Origin: Symmetrospora coprosmae
Lineage: Eukaryota; Basidiomycota; Cystobasidiomycetes; Symmetrosporaceae
Assembly (NCBI GenBank): GCA_008802785.1
Contig: VUYT01000019.1
Span: 1-64,000, forward strand
Reading direction: 5' to 3'
Length of the DNA: 64,000 nucleotides
Program-made: the position numbers and the translations under genes
Notes under the pieces: model-generated
What the model was told of the DNA's origin: nothing
Database searches by the model: none
The model's input: only the letters and a program-made list of their open reading frames with translations
In this document: positions 12,301-22,881 of the stretch, one piece after another
How positions within the stretch are numbered: the stretch's first letter is position 1
Layout: each line of letters starts with the position of its first letter

Positions 12301-13918
12301 GTTTGTGGTGCAGCTCCAGAACCAGGGCATCCTCAAGGGTGAGGAGATATCGTCCCTGTTCTTCCGCGTGTGCGCCGAAGTCAGCGTCGAGTCATACATC
12401 AAGCAGAAGGCGGCAGGCGGCACTCTGGCGACTGGTCTCTTCCAGCCCGTCGACGCATTTGCCAAGCTCATTACTTTCATGATCAAGTATCATGCGGATC
12501 CGCAGAACAAGAACAATGACCAGGCCAAGGTACAGTGAGTATGGAAAGCGGTCTTGGTGAGGTTCTCAATCCTGCTACATTAGCTGAGATTGGCCATCAT
12601 CTACCAGCTACATGACCAAGGTCCTCTCCATCGTCGTACTTGTTCTCGCCCAGTCGCACGAGGAGCTTGGGCCGCACTTCCAGCAGAAGCCCTTCTACCG
12701 CTTCTTCTCGAGTCTTCTCAGCAACCTGAACCAGATCGAGGTTCACCTTGGTAGCGCTTACTACCAGATACTGGTGGCGCTGAGCCACTCGGTCAACACC
12801 CTCCAGCCCTTGTTCTTCTCGGGCTTCACCCTCTCTTGGATGGCGCTCGTGTCGCACAGGCTCTTCATGCCAAAGCTGCTCAACATGAAGGATAGGGAGG
12901 GATGGTCAAGCTTCCATCGCCTGCTCATCTCCCTGCTCCGCTTCCTGGCGCCTTTCATCCGGAAGGGAGGCGAGATGCCAGAGACGGTGCGCTCCATCTA
13001 TCTCGGCACCGTCCGAATCATCCTCGTGCTCCTGCACGATTTCCCCGAGTTCCTCACCGTCTACTACTATTCGCTCGCGGACGCCATTCCTACCAGCTGC
13101 ACGCAGCTGCACAACCTCATCTCGTCGGCCTTCCCGCTCTCGACCAAATTGCCAGACCCGCTACGTATCGAGGCCAGCACCGAGGCTTCGAGCGAATACA
13201 ACGTCGCACCCACCATTCTGAGCGATTTCACCGCTGCTCTACAGCCGGCAGAGCTCCGTGGTCAGCTCGAGCAGGCGCTGCAGAAGCGAGTTGAGCGAGG
13301 AACTCCGACCGGCCTGGCGGACCGACTCTACCTCCCAGAGAACCGCCGGCAGAACATGGACACCGTCTACAACGTGCCCCTCGTCAACGCCATCGTCATG
13401 TTCTCGGCGAGCATCGCTCTCGGTCAGAGCAAGGCGCAGACTGGGCACTCCTCGTTCACCAGCGCAGCTCCGGCAGTCAACTTGCTGCAGAATCTGGTCG
13501 AGGAGCTCGAGCCAGAGGGTGAGTGCTGTTTTCTTCGCTTGTGCCTGCATGCCTGGCAAGTCCATGCTAATTGGTCTTGCTTCTTGTGTGCTTCCGCCTT
13601 GTAGGCTCATACCTTGTGCTCGCTTCTTTCGCCGGGCATCTGCGCTTCCCCAATTCGCACAGCAACTGGTTCAGCAGCTGGTTGGTGCACGTCTTTGAGG
13701 ATGCCGGCGGTAAGGAGTACGTCAAAGAGCAGATTGTGCGAGTGCTCCTCGAGAAGCTCGTGGCGCACCGACCCCACCCTTTCGGTGTCATATCGACTTT
13801 CGTCAAGCTGCTCAAGAACGACAAGCTATTCAAGTACGAGTTCGTCACGAAGAGCCAGGAAGTTCGCTTCCTGCTCGAAAGCATCAAGAAGAACCTGGCC
13901 GTCACCAACGGTGTTTAA
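6378..13918 (+). CDS. NOT1: CCR4-NOT complex scaffold subunit NOT1
   Basis: Scaffold of the main cytoplasmic deadenylase complex. It holds the Caf1/Ccr4 nucleases and the Not2/Not5 module. Eight exons (introns 6723-6909, 8619-8688, 9010-9075, 10790-10853, 11826-11896, 12535-12607, 13519-13604) give 2307 residues, in the family range. Residues 1-60 are an unusual Gly/Arg-rich tail with two runs of seven glycines around a GGRR. A TTP-binding-like HEAT region follows from about residue 795 (FGPEEIELF onward). The Caf1-binding MIF4G domain ends about residue 1220 and contains the hallmark FKPPNPWLMAILRLL. DUF3819 lies about 1360-1500, and the C-terminal Not1 domain runs to PHPFGVISTFVKLLKNDKLFKYEFV. 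The ATG at 6378 is in frame and precedes the Gly-rich tail. Confidence 0.95.
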
Positions 13919-14418
13919 AGGCTGTCCAGCCCGGGCCAGCGCTCGAGCGGAAAGCGGGTCTTGCCCGTCATCGTGTTACAACGTCAGCCAGCTACGACAA
14001 CTGTACAAATCACTGACCTCCGGGGGCAGTAATGGTCGCACGCATTGTCCAACTCAATCAGTCAATACATCTTCAACGGTGCTTCAGCTTCATTCTTCCT
14101 TCGTCCATCACGCACACCTCTCTCTCCATTCGGCATGCAGTCCCCGTCGTAATGATATCCAAAGTTGTTTCACGCACCCACAACGCCGGGTTGCTGTCTG
14201 TGTCTCCCAGCCGGTTCTTGTCAATGTTAGTGTACAATGTATGCCTTACGAAGAATGTACAACCCACAAAAGCCAGCAGCGCAAGCATCGTCGATGTGCT
14301 CTGCAATAGACCAGCAGTCAGTATTTCGGTATGTTGTGTCAATGCCTTAAAGTCGAATCCGTTCGGTCGTCATCGCGTCCGCACGACCTTCCGGCCTTGC
14401 CAGCCCTTGCTTTTGTAC
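13919..14418. other. intergenic
   Basis: Downstream of NOT1 and upstream of the PLC-like gene. One reading frame stays open from about 14032 into the next gene, but nothing in it before 14419 looks like a known protein. Probably 3' UTR and promoter. Confidence 0.4.
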
Positions 14419-16028
14419 ATGCCTCCATCATCGCAACCGCGGGCTGTGCCTCATCTGAAGGTTCGCAATCTCTCCTCTGCCTCCCTCCGCATCACAGGTG
14501 ATGGAGATTCAGCTGGCGTACTGCTGGAGCCAAGCAAGAACCTGGACCGATGTGAAATCTCCGAGAAGCACGCCGAGCAGACACACCTGGATACCGCGTG
14601 CCACAGTATTCACGAAAGCTGTCCTCTGGCGCGCTCTAGTGGGACACGTTTCGTTATAGAGCCGTCTCAGTCGCCCTCGATGGTTCAGATCTACGAGGTC
14701 AAGACGCGATGGCTGTCCACCTCGAATCGCTCGCGCTCCCGATTGCTCCGCCCAGCACGCGATAGTAGTGGCGCAGGAGGTCATCAGCACTTTCTGGTCT
14801 ACCTGACCGTACGTCTAACGACAAGTCCGCTGCTGGCGGCGCACTCACGTCCAGCTGACCCCAACGTTAACATTTCGGCAGACGAGCGGGGACGCAGAAT
14901 CCGCTTCCTGTCTGCAGATATACGACCGCGCACCCGGCGCACAATGGATGAGCGGCCTCTCCGACTCCTTGCAACTGTCCTCGCTATTCCTCGCCGGTAC
15001 GCACGATTCTGCGGCACGCTTCGGTTGGCCGTTCGCCTCATGCCAGTCGCTCTTTGCAACACTCCGGCGTCAGCTAGAAGACGGCGTCCGCTTCCTGGAC
15101 CTACGCTTCGCCTTGCGAGAAGGCAGCGTCCTCGTGTGCTGCCATGGCCCGCTCGTCCAGCTCTTGACGGCCCGAGGAGCCCTGCTTGCCATCTACGAGT
15201 TCCTCGAGCGCAATCCGCGCGAGACAGTAATAGTGTCAATCAAGCAAGAAGCAGGTGGCCCGGATGAGCGGATACGCTTTGCAGAAAGTGTGATGCGCCT
15301 GGTCGAGATGGATCGCGGGATGTGGTACACTGAAGCCCAGCGTATACCGAGGCTCGGCGAGGTTAGAGGTCGTTGCATCCTCTTCAGTCGCTTTGGGGAA
15401 AGTGAGAAGCCTCGTGCGTTCGGAAGAAGAGAAATCATCGCCAGGAAAGTCTTCCTAGAATACGGCTGATTAATGCTGGTACGCATACAGTTGGCCTGCA
15501 TCCGACGAATTGGCCATACAACAGCCTATTTCCGTTCACCTGGCAGTGCGGTGACACCTTGGTGGCCATGCAGGACTGGTAGGTTGCCTGCAGTACGTGA
15601 GCTACCCCATGGAAATTATCGCTGACTGCGCCTCTCAGGAACGAGGTCCCCTCTATCAGCGCTAGTGAGTTCCGTATACTTACCGATGTCAGTCGCAAGC
15701 CGTCGCATCGCTGACACTGTCTGCAGTCCCAGCCAAGTTCAGCCACATACTCGATCTGTTCTACCTCCCCCTCCCACCTCCTCCAGCTCGCGTCTGGCGG
15801 ATCAACTTCACCTCTGGTGCATCATTCGGGACAGCTCTGCCATGCGTAGTCGCCAAGGGCGCCTGGTGGGCGTGGTTCGGTGGAGCAGAGGGCATCAACT
15901 CTCGCCTCGCTCGCTTCCTCCTCGGATGCCATACTCCGCCTGCTGGCCATGTCTGCGTGCTGGACTACTATGATTCGGAAGCTGGGCTCGTCGAGCTCAT
16001 GATTGCGGTGAGATATCGATCTGCCTGA
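14419..16028 (+). CDS. PI-PLC X-domain-like protein
   Basis: Predicted phosphatidylinositol-specific phospholipase C-like TIM-barrel protein. Exons 14419-14808, 14882-15401, 15491-15578, 15639-15664 and 15727-16028 give 441 residues. The X-domain signature is clear: AGTHDSAA (first catalytic His), LEDGVRFLDLR, then CCHG (second His), VIVSIKQEAG, LGEVRGRCILFSRFG, and later GLHPTNWPYNS and CVLDYYDSE. Size and layout resemble fungal secreted or membrane-associated PLC-X proteins with an N-terminal beta domain rather than the large Ca-dependent Plc1, since no C2, EF-hand or Y domain is present. No signal peptide is seen. The first exon is the weak point: it is open in frame but poorly conserved-looking, and an alternative frame near 14650-14750 reads more like the family, so an extra intron may exist there. 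Confidence 0.8.
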
Positions 16029-16736
16029 CATTCAGCCGTTCGAAAAGAGCTGAAACGCACCGTCCTGGCCGGTCGCACCAGCTAAATTATCGCGCTCTCC
16101 CGCGGGGCTGAGGGGTGGTCGAGCCTACGAGTTCTTGACAGGTAGGGCGCCTGTGTAGCGAGGATTGTGCCGCACAGCCGCGCCGGACCACCCCATCCGC
16201 ACAGCGTCCAGGCACCTCGGGCCCGGCTCCAGGCAGACGGGATTGGCGCAATGGCGTTATGCCAACGACGGCAGATCGATGACAAAGGCTGCACCCAACG
16301 GCGCTGCGGCATGCGGCTGAGGCCTGCCGATGGCAAGTCTGCACAAACGCCGATTAGAGTCGGACGTCAGTGGGCACCAGGCCTTGTCGCACGCTTGCTG
16401 AAAGGACATGGAGCATCAGTGTACCGGAAAAGCTCGCAAGTGAGCCCTGTCAGTGACGGCAATCCCAGCAACACCGTCCGGACTCGTCTTTCATGCCACT
16501 CTTGCCTGTTGCTTTCATTGCGAAGCGCACCTCCGAGTCCTGACGAAACTAAGATTCCCAATCTCGTCTCTACCGTCTACCATGCGCAAGTACAGCTCTG
16601 CGCGAAGTTACATGGGGAGGCCTCCCAACATGGCGGCGATTGACGGAGAAGAGCCGCAATGAAGCTGGAGGGGAAGCAGCTAGGAAAAAGTAGTGCTAAT
16701 GGGGTTGCGAACCGGGAGACTCGTGTCTGTACCAGT
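16029..16736. other. intergenic between convergent genes
   Basis: Holds the 3' ends of the PLC-like gene and the eL14 gene. I looked for tRNA B-box and short exons and found nothing supportable. Confidence 0.4.
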
Positions 16737-17756
16737 TTATGCTGAGCTCTTGGCCTTCTTGAGCTCTGTGATTTGGGAGACAAGGGTAGACGACCGTCAG
16801 CAACACCTCCTCGTCTTCGTTGGCGTTGTGCGAACGACGAGACAGCAGCAGCAGCTGCCGAGCGTGTTTGAAATAGTGTCGTTGTGACAAGCGGGTGTCC
16901 TTCGCATTAGCAGCGGAACCACTGTCCGGCAAGAAAGCCTGTACAGGGCTGTCCGAGCTCTCCGCGCGGTGCGTCGGGGTATTGCCTCGGCCAGCACGGA
17001 GGGTGTGCACGTCGACAGCGGCAATGTCGTAGTCGAGCCACTCGCTGTTGTCCATCTGTTCCTGGCAATTCGCCGTTGGGGGCCGTTTCCTGCCTCCTGC
17101 AGAGCGCTCTTCGAACGAGGGCGACGCCCATACCAGGCGTTTGTTCTGCAGGACCGAATGCTGCCGGTGCATCCGCGACCCACGCTGCATCCAGTGCTCA
17201 TGTTGCTGCCGCTATTGCTGCTGCTGCTGCTGCATGTCTTGTCCTCCACAGAAGCGCAACGCCTCACCTTTTCCGATGACCTTCCGCCTCTGGGTCTTCA
17301 GGACCTGGACCTTGAACCGGTCAAAGTCGCTGAGGTTCCTCCTCGTCTGCTGGATCTGCCTCTTCTTGTTCCACGCGCTCTTCTCCCACTTTGCGTCAAT
17401 CTCGGACGCCTCCCAGACCTTTGCGACGGTCGGGCTGCGTGCGCCCCGGGGCAGCTTCTTGAGGACGTAAGGGGTGAGGACGACCTTCTTGTAGGCGATG
17501 GACTGGCGGGGGACGCCGGTAGAAGGGCCGTCGATGAGGGCCTGTGTGCATACGGAGGTTGGTGCAATCAGCACTTCTGCTGCTGCTGCCACTGCTGCCG
17601 TTGCTCCGGCTGCTTCTGCTGCTGTGCATGCACACTCACGCGCGAGGCGTCCTGGATCTCGACGATAGCGGCGAGCTTGCCCTTGAACGGACCCTCGTTG
17701 ACGAGGACAACCCGGCCGTTCTCCACCAGCCGCTTGAAGGTTCCCTCAGATGCCAT
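16737..17756 (-). CDS. RPL14: 60S ribosomal protein eL14
   Basis: Structural protein of the large ribosomal subunit. Minus-strand exons 17756-17640, 17541-17268 and 16765-16737 give 139 residues, matching the usual 130-140. Exon 1 opens MASEGTFKRLVENGRVVLVN with the KOW-like GPFKGKLAAIVEIQD. Exon 2 has ALIDGPSTGVPRQ, VVLTPYVLKKLPRGAR and RRNLSDFDRFKVQVLKTQRR. The last exon is only 29 bases and encodes the basic end ELKKAKSSA. It was found by searching for an acceptor that keeps phase 1 after the donor at 17267 and gives a lysine-rich tail. The final intron (16766-17267) is about 502 bases, far longer than the others here, and contains a (CTG)n run near 17214-17233. Exon 3 is less certain than the rest. 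Confidence 0.9.
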
Positions 17757-19178
17757 GGCTGAAACTGGTATGTGTGTGGTGTGTGTGTGAGGGTGTGTGG
17801 AGGTAGTGCTGCTGGATGACCGGTCGAGGCGTCGGTCCCTCTCTCTCCCTGCACCCTCGTGATCGAGGGGGCGAGCTTACCCCTTCCCTCGCAAGGAAGG
17901 CCGAAGATTTTGGACAGGGCACCTCCCGAACGACCGACAGATTGCACACAACACAAGGCGAAAAGCAGAGCATCGATCAGAGTATGGTCATGATCACGGT
18001 TATGACAGCGCACGCATTCATGATCAGTTGGTGTTACCGGCGCTTGCATGTCTGACGGAGACCGCTGCGAAAGACTTGTGCGCATTGAGGAGAGGCGTTT
18101 GACATTCCATTTCGTCAATGCACACTAATCACACTGTTGGGCACGGTGTTGTGGTCCCCTCATGGCTATCCCTCGCTCTCGCTACTGATGACTTCAAGCG
18201 AGAATACGGCCCTCTCGTATATCCCGACGGTCCTGCGGTTCCTTGGGGCGACTGATGAGAGTCGAGAATACAAGCTTCCTTATGACGCCGCGGCGTCGTA
18301 CATCGCTCCTCACGCTTCGCTTACTTGCAAGTGATATGAGCGACACCTCCGATTCCCTGCAAGCACCACCTCTTGTCGCCCGTGCCGGCGAACCGCCTTT
18401 CCCACCCAGTGCCTGAACTGCCAAGCAAGATTGTTATACTATTCGCAGCTGGAAAGACAATCTCGCGACAAGAGGAAAACTGCAGGTCTATGGTCCGCGA
18501 GCTTCTGCGACTGCCATGGATACAAGCTCCCTCACACGGAGGAGACTGACACCGCAGCTTGCCCACCACAATCGCATATTAATGGTATCGCGGAGGCAGG
18601 AAGCCGATTGGCTTCTCGCCAGTCAAACAACTTTGATATCGGTCTAAGCCTTCAGTAACCCTGCAATCTGCCGGCCGACTCATACTCTCCATAGCACCGA
18701 GCCGCGTCTCTGCAGCTTTGTACATCTGACGTCCGATCGCCACCTTGTCTCGCCTCGTCTGACATCTAGCCCAGGCCAGAAAACTGTACGCCTAGAGCGC
18801 ATCTGCTTGGCTTCCACCCGACAGGACGGTCGCGGGCGTGGGAATGGTGGTCGGTGAGGAGCCGTGACATCTGGCCATGAACGGAGTTGATGACGGAGCT
18901 CGGTGCTCTGCGCAGTAGAAGGATTTCAGCCCGGACATTCGGAGGGTGGCTGCCCACCGGAAGGTGCCTAGGAGCGCATGATCGATGCGATAGTCTCTCA
19001 GTATGTATGGAGATAGTCTGTCACAGCGTGTCGCAATCAATCCGCTGGGTGTTCAGAGGGGGCAGCTGGTGGCAAAAGGGAGCGCGTCAGTCAGCGCGCG
19101 TGTCTCCCCCCTCCGGGCTGAAGCTCTCCGCTTGCCCATCCGAAGAAGCTTGCACCTGCACCACCGTTGACGGAGAGC
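17757..19178. other. long intergenic region between divergent genes
   Basis: About 1.4 kb between eL14 (-) and a membrane-protein gene (+). A GT-rich stretch (17770-17805) adjoins the eL14 start and may be 5' UTR. Open frames are all short and none resembles a protein. No RNA gene was recognised. Confidence 0.4.
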
Positions 19179-20870
19179 ATGAAGCGCAGCGCGAGTAGCA
19201 GCAATAGCACATCAAGTACGGCGTCCAGGACGAGCCGGCCACCGCGCCGCCGTGCCTCCTCGTCTGGCTTGTCGACGCTACGCGAGGAGAGATCGACAGG
19301 CTCAGGCTCGGGGTCAGGGACAGGGACAGACCCGGACAGCCCGGATGACGACGAGCAGGACCTCCGAGAGCCATACGAGAAGTTTGCAAACCATGCAGAC
19401 GGCGACGGTTCAGATGGCGACCACAGCTTTGGCGGGCCAGCGCACTACGTGAGTCGAGCAGGTCCAGGTGGGCCACCTGTGTCCCGGCCCGGATGCATCC
19501 GCATGCGCGCCATGTGCGAGCTGCTCCTGGCCGTCACGGAAAGCACATGGCTGATGCAAGCGCTCGCATCGTGGCCTTCATCAATCCCTCCAGCTCCCTC
19601 TGATTGTTGCCATCGTGCCGCCTTTGGGAGCTGTCCTGCATGGAAGAGCCGAAGGTGAGAAGCGGAGACGCGAGCAGGGCTAGGGCTAGGACGGGCAAGA
19701 TCGCCTCACGCTGATCTGTACCCGCTGTCCGATAGCTTGGACGGATGCACTCATCCTTCTCATCGTTGCCTTCTACCTCTACCAAGTTGTGCGACGTGAG
19801 GCCAGACTGCATCACTCGGTGGCAGTCCCGCCGCACGCATCGGTGTCAAAGCTGATCTGTCCCTCACACCTAGTTCCATGGGAGATCTACTACGCTGCAC
19901 GAACGCGCCGCATCAGCGCCGCTGCCGTTGCAGTCAACACCGATGACAGCACGACGCCAGAGACCGTGATCAAGCGACGCCAGGCAGCCGCTTCGGAGCT
20001 GCGTCAGACCGAGCTCCTGAGCCTGCTCTTTTGCATCGCCTCACCGTTCCTGGGAAGCCAGCTGCTATACTACATCAAGTCGGCTCTGTCGGATCCAGAG
20101 CGCTACATCAACCCATTCAATATCCGCCTTTTTGTCCTCGCAAGCGGGGTCAAGCCCTGGATGCACTTCTTCCGCCTCGTCAAGCGTCGCACACTCTTCC
20201 TCCAGAGCGAAGTACACTACCCGGTACCGACCGTTGCTTTGCTTCTCAAGCGTGTCCGAGTCCTCGAAACAGAGCTCGACTCCTTACGCTCCATGTACGC
20301 CACCAAGGCGGACGTCAAGCTCCTCCGCGATGGCGTAGATGTGCCCCTCACAGCGCTCAGCAAGGCCGTCCGACGATACGAGCGCAAGGAAGAATACGCC
20401 CGACTGAGCAATGAGGACAAGTTCCAGCTCCTCATGCAGCGCCAGGAGGACATGCTCGCCGAGATTGAGGCGTCGGCAAAGGAGGTCGACGAGATGCGCC
20501 TGCAGCAGGAGAAGGTGGGCTCGGGCATGCGTGCGCTCAGATACGTCTTCTCAGGGGCCGGTGGGCCATCCGGCAATGACAGGTCCCTGCGCGTATGGTA
20601 CGAGAGGGGTCCCTTCTTTTACGTGTTCCTGCCGGTGCGTAGCATGCCATGCCCTGTTCACCTGGCTACACCGATGCCGAGTACTGATAGAATACGAAAT
20701 CGCAGCTCATCGCGTCCAACAAAATTCTAGACGCAACAGGCCGTCTCTTTGACACGTTGGGCAAACAGATCGGCTCTGCAGAGCATGGCGGTTTCATCGA
20801 GGCGAGCATCTCCCGCCCAAGCGGCAAGGTCGCCACTCTCTCGGTACCTGGAGGCCTCTCGAAGACTTGA
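19179..20870 (+). CDS. uncharacterised membrane protein with coiled coil
   Basis: Three exons (19179-19467, 19736-20634, 20706-20870) give 450 residues. The N-terminal 95 residues are Ser/Arg-rich then acidic and look disordered. A hydrophobic segment follows at the start of exon 2 (WTDALILLIVAFYLYQVV), and a second near residue 190 (LLSLLFCIASPFLGSQLLYY). A helix-rich charged region after PWMHFFRLVKRR includes a probable coiled coil. The end is a small C-terminal domain, LFDTLGKQIGSAEHGGF. I do not recognise a named family; two membrane spans plus coiled coil suggest an organelle-membrane protein (inference). The first intron donor is ambiguous: GTGAGT at 19449 fits consensus better but breaks frame, so GTGGGC at 19468 was used. 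Confidence 0.75.
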
Positions 20871-21054
20871 GAAAGGGTTCTCCCTTGTACAAGCAACGCC
20901 GCCGGCAGTCACAAGCACATGTATCGTTACGTCAGGCTCCAGATGATTTCCTTGCTTTGCGCGATAGTCTGTTGTTGTTCACGAACGAGACATAAGTCGG
21001 ACATTAGAGGAGTAGACTATACGCATGCGATGCCAATGCCCTCCGTCTTTACCT

Positions 21055-22699
21055 TCAGTACCTCGGTAGCTGTACACGACCGCCCTGCTTTTCTAGCCAG
21101 GAGACGAGGTCCTCGGTGATCTCGATCTGACAGGCCAATCTCGAGTCATCGTCGGCAAACATGGCGTACTCCAATTGGTCGTCCTCCTCGTCCGTGACCT
21201 CTGGTACAGGTGCAGGTTTGCCGTGGTCCGCGGGGCGAAGGTGAACGTGGCAAGTTGCACACTCGCACGCACCGCCGCAGGTAGCCTCGACCTGGCGATC
21301 ACAATAGCTTTCAGCCGCTTTGCAGCACGCGTGTACTGGACAACTGTTCCGTATAGCGTACCAGATCCCTGCGCTTTGCAGCGTCCATGAGTGTTTCTCC
21401 ACGAAACGCCCGGATCTTGAGCTCTTCTCCCTCGTACGTGAGATACGGCACATCGACGGCATCGCCTAGCGGCTTGCGTCGATCCTTGCGCTGCTTCTTC
21501 AAGCTCTTAGCGAGATCCGTCGCGCTGGCACTCGTGTTTCCGCCTTGCTCCTGCATATAAGAGGCGCCCTGCTCGGCTAGCGCGAGCTGGGCGTCCTGCG
21601 ACAGGCCAGCACGCCCGCGCCACTTGGACCACCAGATGGCGCCAAGATCGTCTCGAGTAGCGGTACGCTGTTTGTCGAGATACTGCAGGAAGTTCGAGGC
21701 GTCGCTAGGCGAGAGCAAGCCGTACCAGTCGCCTGTCGAGGTGAAGCAGGTAGCCGCGAAGCGGTGTCCGCCGATACTGTAGACGCGTGTATGCGTCCTG
21801 ACAGATCAGCGCGGTATGGAGGGATGTTGACGATACGAAAGAACGCACTGCGTAACTCGGTGTATCCGAACGGGCCCACTGCCCTCCTTGAATACCTTCG
21901 CAGCATGGCCTAGCTTGCGCCGCCGCGCTTCTTGCAGCAAACTATCGTAAAAAGCTGAGCCAACATCGCCACAGCGGCAGTCCCGGGCGCCGTGTGTCTA
22001 CCGTGTAAAAGGAAGGGATCGCGTCAACGTATGGAGTGAAGAGGCTGCAGGTGAAGGCAGCCTTACACAGACGAAGACATCAATCTCGCCATTAGCAGCG
22101 AACCTGGGCGCACCGAGGCCGGGGTTGTGCAGTCCTGCAGGTGAGGACAAGGTACCACAGAAGTTGTCGAGCTGCTTGGTGGCTACAGCGTCCTCCGTGA
22201 GCGCGAAAGGGATCTCGACTCCGTCCGGGTAGATGACGCCACCGTACGCCTCATCGCCTCGCTCAGACCGATCTGGCAGATCAAAGCGATTGGCTTCCTG
22301 CTGCCACGCAAGTGCGCTCTTCTCGGTCTTGAGCGCGGATGAGTCCGTCACTGCCAGAGCATAGCGTGAAAGAGGACTCTCTGGATCCTTCATTCGCGCA
22401 ACGATCCGCCGGTACAGCGGCGAGACGGTATCGATATGGGAGGGGATGGTATCGAAAGAGCGGCCGGTGAACAGCACGAGATGCCTGCACAGCTGGGCAT
22501 ATGGTCAGGGCGCCATTGGACGTCATCGGAAATTGTCCGGGCGGCGCCGGCGTGTGCGATGATCTCACCTGGCATGTTCGCCGACAGAGCCGCTCAGAGG
22601 CTCAGGAGCTGGTGGAGCATCCGTCGCCAATGCTCTTTGCTGAGCAGCTGTCCATCGCGGCTTGGATGCGATGCGTCGTGCAGCAAGGCGGACAATCAT
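21055..22699 (-). CDS. fusion of thioredoxin-like ferredoxin (sucrase/ferredoxin-like) and adrenodoxin-type [2Fe-2S] ferredoxin
   Basis: Minus-strand exons 22699-22569, 22484-22067, 21997-21849, 21797-21362 and 21291-21055 give 456 residues. The first about 27 (MIVRLAARRIASKPRW onward) are basic and amphipathic like a mitochondrial presequence. Residues about 45-265 match the sucrase/ferredoxin-like (Apd1/Aim32) fold: HLVLFTGRS, then DVFVCTHGARDCRCGDVG (the C-x8-C pair) and IGGHRFAAT...GDWYG. The family's H-x3-H reads S-x3-H here, so one expected cluster ligand is missing. After a Lys-rich linker, residues about 340-456 form an adrenodoxin-type ferredoxin with the C-x5-C-x2-C cluster (C382, C388, C391) and the distal Cys in RLACQ. 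Likely an electron-transfer protein of mitochondria (inference). The fusion is the unusual part. Confidence 0.85.
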
Positions 22700-22881
22700 T
22701 AGCCCTGAAGCAATTGGAGCGGTCCAACAAGGTGCCGGCGAGCTGGAGACGCGACTTTAAGCGACTTCGCCACACTTCTCTGGAGTCTACCGCTGGTCCT
22801 CGAAGAAAGACTATAACAACAGGTTACTGAAGCCATCCGCCTGTCCCCTGCGCCCCGCCCTAAGTGTACAGTGGTCCAGTC

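Noticed and set aside
14032-14418. N-terminal extension of the PLC-like frame
   Set aside because: Open but without conserved features. It lies in the probable NOT1 3' region, and the ATG at 14419 sits just before the recognisable LKVRNLSSASLRIT.
16080-16340. Possible tRNA or structured RNA in a GC-rich intergenic patch
   Set aside because: No A-box/B-box pair and no cloverleaf could be drawn.
16167-16643. 158-codon frame between the PLC-like and eL14 genes
   Set aside because: Starts with GTG, Arg/Cys-rich translation of random character, no splice-consistent context.
16766-17267. C/D snoRNA inside the long eL14 intron
   Set aside because: I could not find a convincing box C and box D pair on the transcribed strand; only a search tool could settle it.
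17816-19040. Small frames of 60-80 codons in the eL14 upstream region
   Set aside because: Random composition and no splice partners; treated as intergenic.
19449-19735. Consensus GTGAGT donor at 19449 for the membrane-protein gene
   Set aside because: Its phase cannot join the only usable acceptor at 19735; the GTGGGC donor at 19468 keeps frame.
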